A stretch of 64,000 nt of DNA from Thermoplasmata archaeon (lineage in GTDB: Archaea; Thermoplasmatota; Thermoplasmata; Lutacidiplasmatales; UBA184). Positions 35,359 through 44,380 of this stretch are shown here, piece by piece (the stretch's first letter is position 1; every line of letters begins with the position of its first letter). The notes beneath the pieces were generated by a model that had not been told where the DNA came from, ran no database searches, and saw only the letters and a program-made list of their open reading frames with translations. The stretch lies in the NCBI GenBank assembly GCA_021816865.1, contig JAKAWX010000002.1, positions 228,039 to 292,038 of the forward strand, in the 5' to 3' direction. The position numbers and the translations under genes were made by a program.

Positions 35359-35700
35359 TCGGGGGCCTCAATGGAGAGAACGCTGCCTCACCGTATATGA
35401 ATCTGACGCGGGCGGTCCTCCTTCCCTCGGGACGAGCGACCCGCCGAGGATGCGGGCGCGCCCGGTTCCGGTGCGCGGCCCTCGCGGGTCCGGCTCCACC
35501 TCCTCCTCGCGTCCGCGGGGCGAGGATCGCGGGGGTGGTGGCGCGCGTGCTCGCGCCCGTCCGCCGGCCCGTTCGAAGCCCGGCCACTGGAGCCGGCCCA
35601 ACGTCCCGATCCTCGATCCCCGTTCCGCGGTCGGCTCCGCGGGTCCATCGGCTCGGGGCCCTTCAGCATATCTACGTCCGGAGCGAATAGGATTCGCGAC

Positions 35701-36555
35701 ATGCCGGTTCAGGTCGAGAGGGCCGAGAGGTTTCGCGCGCTCCACGGTCGCCGTCGACTGTTCGTCCTGCCGAACGCCTGGGACGTACCGAGCGCCCGGA
35801 CGTTCGAGGACGCGGGGTTCCCCGCGGTCGCGACCTCGAGCGCGGGGCTGATGGTGTCGTTTGGATACCCCGACGGACAGACGATGCCCCGGCGGGAGCT
35901 GGTCGCCGCCGTACGACGGATCGCGGACCGCCTTTCCGTCCCGCTCAGCGCGGACGTCGTCGCCGGGTTCGGAAGGAGCCCCGGCGAGGTCGCCCGCACG
36001 GTCCGCTCCGTCCTCGGCGCCGGAGCCGTCGGCGTCAATCTCGAGGATCTCGAACCTTCGCGCGGTCGGCTGTTCCGCGTCGGGGCACAGGTCGAGAAGA
36101 TCCGCGCGGTCCGGAGGACAGCCGAGGCGGTCGGCATCCCTCTGGTGATCAACGCCCGCACGGACGCGCTGCGCCACCATCCCGGCACCCCGACGGCTCG
36201 ATTCGAGGAGGCGGTTCGTCGCGCGTGCGCCTACCGGGATGCGGGGGCCGATTGCGTCTACCCGATGGGGCTCACCGACGCGGGGTCGATCTCCGCGTTC
36301 GTCCGTGCGGTCGACACGCCGGTGAACGTGATGGTCCGCGCCGGTCTTCCGCCCGTCACGGAGCTGGAACGGCTCGGAGTCCGCCGTCTCAGCTTCGGCC
36401 CCTCGGCTTCCTACGCGGCGATGGGACTCCTTCGGCGGGCGAGCCGCGAGATCCTGACGTACGGTACCTTCGCTTCGCTCGTCGACGGGGCGATCACGTT
36501 CGACGAGCTGAACCTTCTCGCGATGCCGAAGCCCTCGGGACGCTCCCGCGGCTAG
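35701..36555 (+). CDS. Isocitrate lyase / PEP mutase superfamily protein
   Basis: LFVLPNAWDVPSARTFEDAGFPAVATSSAGLMVSFGYPDGQ ... LSADVVAGFG..GAVGVNLED ... LVINARTDAL ... ADCVYPMGL. Confidence 0.92.
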   Translation: MPVQVERAERFRALHGRRRLFVLPNAWDVPSARTFEDAGFPAVATSSAGLMVSFGYPDGQTMPRRELVAAVRRIADRLSVPLSADVVAGFGRSPGEVARTVRSVLGAGAVGVNLEDLEPSRGRLFRVGAQVEKIRAVRRTAEAVGIPLVINARTDALRHHPGTPTARFEEAVRRACAYRDAGADCVYPMGLTDAGSISAFVRAVDTPVNVMVRAGLPPVTELERLGVRRLSFGPSASYAAMGLLRRASREILTYGTFASLVDGAITFDELNLLAMPKPSGRSRG

Positions 36556-36669
36556 ATCGCGCTCCTTCCGGACCCCGAACGCGCCCTCGACCGTGGATTC
36601 GGTTTCACGGACCGACCAAATAGCCCGGTTCGGGTGGACCGCGTGTTCCCCTCGGAGGGGAGCCAAAGG

Positions 36670-37266
36670 ATGAGCGCGAACCAGGTCGTTGGGAAGAATT
36701 GGTGGGTCCGCCACGTCGGCGCGTTGAAGACCACGTTCCGGGTGTTGCTCGGCGTGGTCTGGCTGGTCAATGGGGTGCTCAAGTTCACGTCCGGGTACGT
36801 CAACAGCTTCCTCGGGGACGTCCAGAACTCCCAGGCCAGCGCCCCGAGCTGGCTCTCGGGGTGGTACTCGTTCTGGGCCACCCAGGCCGGCAGCAACGCC
36901 TCGCTCATTGTCTATACGGTCGGGGCGTTCGAAGTGATGCTCGGCCTCGCGCTCGTCTTTGGATTCGCGCGAAAGATCGCCTACTCGGGCGGCGCCCTGC
37001 TGAGCCTCTTGATCTGGGCGATCCCGGAGGGGTTCGGAGGACCCTACCAGGCGGGAGCCGGAGGGACCGATGTCGGGACCGGCCTCGTCTACGCCATCGC
37101 TCTGTTCGGGCTGATCGTCATCAATGCGACCTACGGACCCAGTCGCTACAGCCTCGACAGCGTGATCGAACGGGTCTATCCCGGCTGGGCACGCCTCGCC
37201 GAGTTCGGCCCACGAGAAGCACGGGCGACGCCCGACCGTCCCCGCAAGGAGCTCCCCGCGGCCTGA
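36670..37266 (+). CDS. DoxX/DoxD-like (TQO small-subunit-like) membrane protein
   Basis: RVLLGVVWLVNGVLKFTSGYVNSFL ... WLSGWYSFW ... VGAFEVMLGLALVFGFARKIAYSGGALLSLLIWAIPEGFGGPYQAGAGGTDVGTGLVYAIALFGLIVIN. Confidence 0.85.
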   Translation: MSANQVVGKNWWVRHVGALKTTFRVLLGVVWLVNGVLKFTSGYVNSFLGDVQNSQASAPSWLSGWYSFWATQAGSNASLIVYTVGAFEVMLGLALVFGFARKIAYSGGALLSLLIWAIPEGFGGPYQAGAGGTDVGTGLVYAIALFGLIVINATYGPSRYSLDSVIERVYPGWARLAEFGPREARATPDRPRKELPAA

Positions 37267-37392
37267 CGAAACCGACGGCCGGACGCGGGGGAAACCGAGC
37301 GCCGACCTCCCGGGGCGGGGGAGCGAGACCCGCCCCGGGCCCGGAGAGACGGCCCCGTGCCTAACGGCCGGCGTTCGGGGTCGATGGCTCGC

Positions 37393-38229
37393 TCAGTCGC
37401 GCCGTCGCCGGGGTCGATCCTCGGACTCCTCGTCGTCGTTCCGCGGAGGACCGCGCCGACGGTACGAGCTCGGTCGGTCGCGCCCGCCCGGGGGACTCCA
37501 ACCGCCGCGGGACCGCGGACGGGAACCCGCGCCGGGAGGACCCCGGCCGAAGCCGCCTCCGCGGCGGGGGGCGAAGCCGCCCCGGCGGTTGTCTTCGCGC
37601 CGCGGGGGAAGCGTGAACCGGTTCCCGCACGAGGAGCATTCGCCCATGACGAGGCCGTCGTCCCCGGTGGTGAATCGGAGGGGACCCCCGCACTCGCGGC
37701 ACGGGCGCGACGCCGGTCGTGCGCCCCCCTCGAACGGCTTGCGGAACGGCCGTTCAGGGCGGTCGGGTCCGGCGGAGGGCCGCGAAACTACGTAGCTGAT
37801 CGTCGTCGCGCAACCCCGGCAGGACGCCTCGAGGCCGCTTTCCCCCACGCTGCGGATCGTGAGCGGTCCCCCGCACTCGACACACGCCGGGGCGCTTGCA
37901 TCGGCCGCCGGGCCGACGACCGCGGCCGCCGCGACTCCCTCGGGCGCACCCGCCGGCGCCCGGGTGCCCGGTTCGACACCCTCGAGTACCATGGAGGCCT
38001 TCCCGCAATCGGGACACGTCCCGCTCAATAGGCGGGCACTTTGGCTCTGGAATTCCATCTCGGCGCCACAGTCGGGGCAAGAACTCGGCAAGGTTTCCTC
38101 TACGGACCGAGTCCACCTGACCTCTTTACATCGAGCCTGCCGCGAGCCGGCCGTTAGCTCCCCTCTTCCCGCCCGGGGGCGGGGTCCGACGTACGCGTCG
38201 GGCCCTCGGTCGAGGATACTGCTATCCAC
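37393..38229 (-). CDS. Multi-zinc-ribbon protein with Arg/Gly-rich (RGG-like) C-terminal tail
   Basis: CPDCGAEMEFQ..GTCPDCGK; CVECGGPLT..ASCRGC; CRECGGPLRF..GECSSCGN; tail RRGGFAPRRGGGFGRGPPGAGSRPRSRGG. Start uncertain. Confidence 0.75.
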   Translation of the reverse strand: MDSSILDRGPDAYVGPRPRAGRGELTAGSRQARCKEVRWTRSVEETLPSSCPDCGAEMEFQSQSARLLSGTCPDCGKASMVLEGVEPGTRAPAGAPEGVAAAAVVGPAADASAPACVECGGPLTIRSVGESGLEASCRGCATTISYVVSRPSAGPDRPERPFRKPFEGGARPASRPCRECGGPLRFTTGDDGLVMGECSSCGNRFTLPPRREDNRRGGFAPRRGGGFGRGPPGAGSRPRSRGGWSPPGGRDRPSSYRRRGPPRNDDEESEDRPRRRRD

Positions 38230-38249
38230 GGACCACCGATCCGGGCGCC

Positions 38250-38831
38250 GTGGTAACGTACGTCGCTCTCCTTCGAGCGGTCAACGTCGGAGGCATCCGG
38301 ATCACCATGGACGACCTCCGGGCGCTTGCCGAGAGCCTGGGGTACGGGAACGTGCGGTCGCTCTTACAGACCGGGAATCTCGTGTTCGACGGCGAGCGGG
38401 GACGGCCGGCCGCGCTGGAACGTCGGCTCGCGACAGTCACCGGACGCCGTCTGGGGATCGAGACGGAATTCTTCGTCCGGACGTCGTCGGAGTGGGCCAC
38501 CGCGATCGAAGCGAATCCGCTCACCGATGCGGCCGTCCGGGATCCGAGCCACCTGGTGGTCGTCTTCCTCCAGGAGAGTCCTTCCGGCGAGGCGGTGAGA
38601 GCGCTGCGATCGGCGATTGCCGGACCCGAGATTGCCGAGGTCATCGGCCGGCAGGCCTACATCTCCTACCCGGAAGGCATCGGCAAATCCGGGCTCACGC
38701 TCTCGCGGATCGAACGCGCGCTCGGCACTCCGGGAACCGGCCGGAACTGGAACACGGTACGGCGCATCGGGGCCGTCGCAACGGGACGGGCGAACTCCTC
38801 CTCAAGGCCGACTCGTCCGGCCCGGAGCTAG
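38250..38831 (+). CDS. DUF1697 family protein
   Basis: YVALLRAVNVGGIRITMDDLRALAESLGYGNVRSLLQTGNLVF is diagnostic of DUF1697. Confidence 0.9.
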   Translation: MVTYVALLRAVNVGGIRITMDDLRALAESLGYGNVRSLLQTGNLVFDGERGRPAALERRLATVTGRRLGIETEFFVRTSSEWATAIEANPLTDAAVRDPSHLVVVFLQESPSGEAVRALRSAIAGPEIAEVIGRQAYISYPEGIGKSGLTLSRIERALGTPGTGRNWNTVRRIGAVATGRANSSSRPTRPARS

Positions 38832-38892
38832 GCCCGGGGTCGGTGGAGGGGGCCGCGAAAGAGTTTTTGGGCCGGTTCGGCCTGGCGGCGTT

Positions 38893-39006
38893 GTGTCCGG
38901 ACCAGCCGTGGCGTGCGCCTGCTGTGACTGCGGCTCATGCTGCAAGTGTTGCGCGTGCTGCTCGGTCGACGAAGCCTGCTGCACGAGCTGCCCGGCTCCG
39001 GCCTAG
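38893..39006 (+). CDS. Metallothionein-like Cys-rich micro-protein (37 aa, 13 Cys)
   Basis: GTG 38893: (M)SGPAVACACCDCGSCCKCCACCSVDEACCTSCPAPA, stop TAG 39004-39006. AT-rich GAGTTTTTGG about 26 nt upstream (38861-38870). Confidence 0.6.
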   Translation: MSGPAVACACCDCGSCCKCCACCSVDEACCTSCPAPA

Positions 39007-39118
39007 CTCCCCGAGGGTCGGCCGGGCCGTGGGATGCCCCACACCGGGCCCCGCGTCGAATTCGATGTGAAGCCGGCCCGACGGATGTATGAGAAGGGCG
39101 CTCGCCGTCCGGGTTCTC

Positions 39119-39676
39119 ATGTCCGTCGCGTACCCGACCCCCGGGGGAGCCTACCCAGCCGTCCGGAATCGACCGCCCTCAGCCGGCACGGCCGAATCGC
39201 TCGTGCTAGTGGCACTCGTCCTCCAGGTGATCGGCGCCGCGGTGCTGATCATCGGCCTGTCGATCGCGCTCGGCGTATCGGTGGTCACTCCGTTCAACTA
39301 CTCCTGGGTGGTCGCGATCGTCGCTGTCGTCATCGGCGGTATCGCCCTCCTGTTCCTGTACCTCGCCTACGAGTACTCCTACAGCCGCATCAAGGCCGGG
39401 GAGTACGAGGCCGCCCAGACGGCGACCTTGCTGATCGGCATCCTGTCGCTCTTCGTCGGGATCGTCCCGGGGATACTCTACATCGTGGGCTACGTGAAGC
39501 TCGGCGACGCCGTGCGGGAGCAGCGGTCTATGCTCGCTCCTTCCCCGGCCGGGTCCACGGCCGGGACCCTTGCGTCGGGCGCCGGGACACAGGTCGCGTG
39601 CCGCGGATGCGGCCGGGTCTACCTCGTCGGGCAGTTCCCGTTCTGCCCCAATTGCGGCCAGAAGATCGGCGCTTGA
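39119..39676 (+). CDS. Multi-TM membrane protein with C-terminal zinc ribbon
   Basis: Three to four hydrophobic helices then VACRGCGRVYLVGQFPFCPNCGQKIGA. Confidence 0.7.
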   Translation: MSVAYPTPGGAYPAVRNRPPSAGTAESLVLVALVLQVIGAAVLIIGLSIALGVSVVTPFNYSWVVAIVAVVIGGIALLFLYLAYEYSYSRIKAGEYEAAQTATLLIGILSLFVGIVPGILYIVGYVKLGDAVREQRSMLAPSPAGSTAGTLASGAGTQVACRGCGRVYLVGQFPFCPNCGQKIGA

Positions 39677-40061
39677 ACTATCCGAGCGTGAACGTCGGTC
39701 GCTGGGCTGCCCCGCCGGACTTCGGGGCCGTCCGGAACCGGCGGGAGCGATCGTGCTTGTTGGCTCGAAGTCGGCCGAGGGACGGTACTCGACCCGTCGG
39801 TTCGGGGATCGTTCCCTGCAGCCACCCGGGCCGCGCGGTGGGAACGAGGCCCCGAGCGCGCGCGCCCCGCGTGTCGGGCCGGGACGACGAGCCGTCCCTC
39901 GCCGGGACGCGCTGGCGCCCGCGGCGCACGACCGGGCGTTCCCGTCCGGCCGTTCGTCGCGGGGTCCTTAGGGGTAGCACCCCTCCGAGGCGCGCCCGCC
40001 GGGGGACGCCCTTCCGTCGGGGTTCTATAGAGGGGGCGCTCTCGTACCGCCGACTCGACCG

Positions 40062-41033
40062 ATGATCCGTATCCAAGAGTGGAGCGAGCTCAGTGCCTGG
40101 GCCCGGGATCGGGTCTCGCTCCTGGACGTTTCCGACGGCGATCCCGCGTCGTATTCGGAGCGCCAGCACAGCTACCGCGTCGACGGGGGCCCTTACCGGG
40201 GGTACCACGCCCTCTTTGCGGTTCGGGACGGTGACGTCCTCTCCCGGGCGGTCGGGCTGGACCTTACCCTGACCACTCGTTCGTGCGACGAGCCCCTCCT
40301 CGGCATCGCGGATGTGGTGACGCGACCGGATTCCCTCGGACGTGGGCTTGCCCCCCTCCTGATCGAGGAGTTGCACCGCCGGGCCAGGGCCCGAGGAATT
40401 CGTTGGGCGGCGCTTTGGACCCATCGGACCTGGAGCGCGCACCGGGGGTACGAGCGACTCGGGTACCGCGACGCGTACTCGCCCGCGTTCCTCCTGAAAC
40501 GGATTCGGGCAATCCCGTCCGCCGATCCGCCCGAGGGCTACACCCTGCGACCGTGTCGCCTCCGCGACGCGGCGCTCCTCGACGCCCTCTTCGATCGGGC
40601 CAGCGCCGAGCGCGTCGGATTCGTCCGTCGGCCCCCCCGGGCCTTCGAGGCCCGGTTCCGTCTCGGAGGACGACGGTCGAACACCGTGCAGCTCCTCCTC
40701 CACCAGGGGAAACCCACCGGGTACGCCGTCCTCGACGCGGACCAACACCAAGTGGTCTGCCACGAAGCGCTCGCGGTCCGGCGGGCAGACCGGATCGCCC
40801 TCCTGCGGCTGCTCGAGCGGCGGAGCGTCGGTCGCTGGCTCGTCTTCCGGCGCACGACCTTCGTGGGCGAGCTCGGCGTGCGGGCCGCCCGGAGGGGGTA
40901 TTCGGCCCTGCCGCTCGAGCACTCGACGCTGATGGTGAAGCCGCTCGGACGACTCCCCCCGGCCGATCGGGCGGCGCTGGCGCGCACGTTCGGGGACCCC
41001 CGGTTCTCCTGCCATACCGGCGACATGTTCTAG
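40062..41033 (+). CDS. GNAT family N-acetyltransferase
   Basis: GIADVVTRPDSLGRGLAPLLIEELHRRARARGIRWAALWTHRTWSAHRGYERLGYRDAY. Confidence 0.78.
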   Translation: MIRIQEWSELSAWARDRVSLLDVSDGDPASYSERQHSYRVDGGPYRGYHALFAVRDGDVLSRAVGLDLTLTTRSCDEPLLGIADVVTRPDSLGRGLAPLLIEELHRRARARGIRWAALWTHRTWSAHRGYERLGYRDAYSPAFLLKRIRAIPSADPPEGYTLRPCRLRDAALLDALFDRASAERVGFVRRPPRAFEARFRLGGRRSNTVQLLLHQGKPTGYAVLDADQHQVVCHEALAVRRADRIALLRLLERRSVGRWLVFRRTTFVGELGVRAARRGYSALPLEHSTLMVKPLGRLPPADRAALARTFGDPRFSCHTGDMF

Positions 41034-41087
41034 CCGGGAATCCGGACCGAAGTCCGCGTCCGGCGGTGTCGGCTCCGAGACGATTCC

Positions 41088-41399
41088 TCAGAGCTTCCGT
41101 AGAAGCCGGTCGAGCTCTTCGGCGGCGCGGTCGAGTTCCTTCGCCGCGCGCCGGGCCGCTTTCTTCGCGGAGCCCGAAGGATCCTTGGCCGCGACCTCCG
41201 CCTTCGAGAGCAGGCGCTTCGAGAGGCGCGCCGTCGCCGTAGCGAGGTCTTTGGCCGCGTGCTTCGCGTCCGCGACGAGCTGGTCGACGGGATCGGAACG
41301 AACCGGTCCGGTGTTCGACCCGGTCGTGCCCGGGCCAGAGCAGTGCGGGCAGGATTCGGCACCGGGCGGCAGGGGGGTGCCGCACCACTGACAGTACAT
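41088..41399 (-). CDS. Zinc-ribbon protein with Ala/Lys/Arg-rich helical C-terminus
   Basis: MYCQWCGTPLPPGAESCPHCSGPG ... AAKDPSGSAKKAARRAAKELDRAAEELDRLLRKL. Start at ATG 41399. Confidence 0.65.
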   Translation of the reverse strand: MYCQWCGTPLPPGAESCPHCSGPGTTGSNTGPVRSDPVDQLVADAKHAAKDLATATARLSKRLLSKAEVAAKDPSGSAKKAARRAAKELDRAAEELDRLLRKL

Positions 41400-41632
41400 C
41401 GTCTTTGGTAACGCGCCGCTCCCCCAAAGCGCTTGCTCTGCCAGAGGTTCGAACACCCGCCTCCGACCCGAATCCGATCTCAACGGCGTGAATCTGGACA
41501 TGGGGTCCGGAGGCGGTTGCGATTCAAGCCTCCGCCCGCGGCGGGCGAGGCCGTGGAGCCGAACTTCGGGCGAGTGAGTTAAGGCCTCGGAGCGGTCGGC
41601 CCTAATGCGGGGCACGGGCGGGAGACCGACGG

Positions 41633-42415
41633 ATGCGGAACCCCGCCGGGTCGCCCACGGGGGTGCAAGCGACGACAGCGGGAGCTCCGGGACCTTCGGA
41701 ATCGCTCGAGAGTCTCTTCGCCCGGCACGCGCCCCACGACGGCGTCAGCCAACTATCGCCGGAGGCCCTCGAGCTCCTTCGGGCGACCGGTTCGACCGAG
41801 GTCACGGTCACGGTGGTGGTCGGCGACCTGCGGCTCTCGGGGTTTGTGCTCAAGGAAGCGATCTACCCCGCCTTGTTCGCCCGGTTCATCATCGGGTTCA
41901 CGGAAGCGGTTCGCGGACTCACGCACGCGAACGACGGGTGGTTCGACAAGTTCACCGGGGACGGCTTCATCTCCTTCTGGATCCATCAGGCCGCGTACGG
42001 ACGGGAGGTCGCCCGGATACCGGGGTTCTGCCAGGCGGTGCTGCCGGCGTCCGAGACGCTGGTCGCAAACCTCCGGGCCAACTCGAGGAACTTCCCCCTC
42101 GGGGTGGGGCTCTCGCTCGGCGCGGACTCGGGGACGTGCGAGCTCGCGAGGGTCGGCGAGGCGCTGACGTTGATCGGGGGTCCGATCGTCGGCGCGACCC
42201 GCATGGTCGCCGGCGCGTCGGCGAACCGGCTCGTGGCGAACGTTCTCCTCGGTCGGGCACTCGAACAGGAGCGCACGGCCCTCGAGGAACGCGGGATCCG
42301 GATCCGGCGGACGAACGTTCGGACGAAGGAGTATCCGAGCGGTCAGGAGGCGTTCGAGCTCGCGTTCCCGGTTCGGTCTCGGGACGCCGCGAGTCCTCCG
42401 CGAGCTCGCCGATAG
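41633..42415 (+). CDS. Class III nucleotidyl cyclase-like protein
   Basis: TVTVVVGDLRLSGFVLKE ... WFDKFTGDGFISFWIHQAA ... GVGLSLGADSGTCELARVGEALTLIGGPIVGATRMV follows the class III cyclase layout with both metal-Asp positions. Confidence 0.65.
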   Translation: MRNPAGSPTGVQATTAGAPGPSESLESLFARHAPHDGVSQLSPEALELLRATGSTEVTVTVVVGDLRLSGFVLKEAIYPALFARFIIGFTEAVRGLTHANDGWFDKFTGDGFISFWIHQAAYGREVARIPGFCQAVLPASETLVANLRANSRNFPLGVGLSLGADSGTCELARVGEALTLIGGPIVGATRMVAGASANRLVANVLLGRALEQERTALEERGIRIRRTNVRTKEYPSGQEAFELAFPVRSRDAASPPRARR

Positions 42416-42619
42416 CGGCTCGCCTCCTCTCGGATAGGGACCCCGACCTTCGAGTCCCCGCCCGACGCCGCCTCCGACGAGAATGGGCATAGTATCGAAA
42501 GTTGTTCCATGTCATGGAGTTGTAGCGCCCGCCCTCGCGGGCTACGGGCATGGCGGAGGGCCCGGCGGAGACGCGACCAAGGTTCCTTCAAGTAGTAAGG
42601 TCGCTTACCCTCACTCCGT

Positions 42620-42664
42620 ATGCCCAAGAAGGGTGCCAAGAAGAAGGCGAAGAAGAAGCGCTAA
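42620..42664 (+). CDS. 14-aa Lys/Arg-rich micro-protein
   Basis: ATG 42620: MPKKGAKKKAKKKR*. TTCAAGTAGTAAGG AT-rich box about 20-34 nt upstream; perfect 8-bp-stem hairpin 8 nt downstream. Confidence 0.45.
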   Translation: MPKKGAKKKAKKKR

Positions 42665-42671
42665 ACCTCTT

Positions 42672-42689
42672 TCCGACGGGGCCGTCGGA
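42672..42689 (+). terminator. Terminator-like hairpin after micro-ORF
   Basis: TCCGACGG-GG-CCGTCGGA, perfect 8-bp arms. Confidence 0.4.
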
Positions 42690-42828
42690 TTCGCGGAGGG
42701 CGCGACCCGCACGTCGGGATCGCGTGGACGCTGCGGGGAGAGTTCTCCCTGCGCTATCGTCCTTTCTGCGCCGGCGGCTCAGGGCCGGCGTGGGCCGGCC
42801 CACCCCGTCTTAGGAGCGACTGCTCGTC

Positions 42829-44187
42829 CTACCAGCGACGGTCCCGACGGCGTGCGCCCTCGGCCGGGGACGACCCTCGGGACTCTCCGTATCGCGACCT
42901 TCCGGACGGCGGGCGCGAGCGCCCCCGGTCCTCACGAGGTCGGTAGCGACCCCCTCCGCCGCCGCGGTCCGGGCCTCGGGTCCGGGAGGCTCCTCCTTCG
43001 AGGCGCGGCGGAGCGGGCGCGCCGTAATCGAAATCCGGGATCTTGGCCCGGGGGATCTCGAAACCGAGGAGCCGCTCGATCCGGTCCAGGTCCGCGCTCT
43101 CCTCGGGGCTCACGAGCGTGAAGGCATCGCCGCGCCGCTGCGCCCGGGCCGTCCGCCCGACCCGGTGGACGTAGACCTCGGGTTCGTGCGGGACGTCGAA
43201 GTTGACCACGTGACTGACCCCCTCTACGTCGATCCCGCGCGCGGCGATGTCGGTCGCCACGAGGACCCGGTGCTGGCCCCCCCGGAACCCTTCGAGGGCC
43301 CGGATGCGCTGGCTCTGGCTGCGGTTTCCGTGGATCACACCGGCGGAGATCCCCCATTGCGAGAGCTGCCGGGCGACGCGGTCGGCACGGTGCTTCGTCC
43401 GCGCGAAGACGAGGACGCTCGACATCGTCTCGTCCTGCAGGAGGTCGCGCAGTAGCAGGGGCTTCAGGTGCGCCGAGACAGGGAGCGCGAGGTGCGAAAC
43501 CCCGACCGCCGCGACGGTCGTCGGGTCGACATGGACCATGCGAGGGTCGCGGAGGAACTCCCGCGAGAGCGCCACGATCTCGGGGGGCATCGTGGCGGAG
43601 AAGAGCATCGTCTGGCGATCGCGGGGAACGGCGGAAAGGATCTTGCGCACGTCGGGCAGGAACCCCATGTCCAGCATCCGGTCCGCTTCGTCCAGAACGA
43701 GGATCTTCACGGAGCTCAAGTCGACGTGGCCCTGCCGCATGTGGTCGAGGAACCGCCCGGGGGTCGCTACGATGATCTCCGCGCCCCCGCGGAGCGCCCG
43801 CGTCTGAGGATCCATGCCGACCCCGCCGTAGACCGCCGCTCCGCGCCGGGGCGTGTAGTGGCCGAGCTTGTGAAGGAACCCCTCGGCCTGCAGGGCGAGC
43901 TCGCGAGTGGGCGTCAGGACCAGGGCATAGATGCGGCCCGGCGGCAGGTCGAGGGTCCGCTCGAGGATCGGGAGGAGGAACGCCGCCGTCTTGCCCGTAC
44001 CGGTCTGGGCGGTCGCGACCACGTCGCGACCGAGCACCGCCTCGGGGATCGCCCGGCTCTGGATCGGGGTCGCGGCCTGGTAGCCCATCTCCTTGATCCC
44101 TCGTCGCAGGCTGGGGTGCAGCGGAAGCTCTTCGAATCGGATGTGGGTCGACGGCGACGGACGTGTCGGACGCTCGGTATCGGCCAT
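42829..44187 (-). CDS. DEAD-box ATP-dependent RNA helicase with RGG-like tail
   Basis: ATAQTGTGKTAAFLLPILE, PTRELALQ, VATPGRFLDHM, VLDEADRMLDMGF, LFSATMP, VATDIAARGIDVEGV, HRVGRTAR; tail RGPDRGGGGGRYRPREDRGRSR. Confidence 0.97.
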   Translation of the reverse strand: MADTERPTRPSPSTHIRFEELPLHPSLRRGIKEMGYQAATPIQSRAIPEAVLGRDVVATAQTGTGKTAAFLLPILERTLDLPPGRIYALVLTPTRELALQAEGFLHKLGHYTPRRGAAVYGGVGMDPQTRALRGGAEIIVATPGRFLDHMRQGHVDLSSVKILVLDEADRMLDMGFLPDVRKILSAVPRDRQTMLFSATMPPEIVALSREFLRDPRMVHVDPTTVAAVGVSHLALPVSAHLKPLLLRDLLQDETMSSVLVFARTKHRADRVARQLSQWGISAGVIHGNRSQSQRIRALEGFRGGQHRVLVATDIAARGIDVEGVSHVVNFDVPHEPEVYVHRVGRTARAQRRGDAFTLVSPEESADLDRIERLLGFEIPRAKIPDFDYGAPAPPRLEGGASRTRGPDRGGGGGRYRPREDRGRSRPPSGRSRYGESRGSSPAEGARRRDRRW

Positions 44188-44380
44188 TGGGTCGGAGGTC
44201 GGACTCCGTGCGAGGTTAAGAGCCGGCGGGAGGACCCTCGCGGACGGGCGAGCCGCTTCGGCGAGCCGCGCGGCGCCGGAGGAGAGGCGGTCGGCGCGAA
44301 TGCTCGGGTCCGTTCGGACGAGGTCGTCCCGAGCGCGGCTCGCGCGGTTCCCCCCGCGTCGCGGGTCGTAACGGCTCGGG

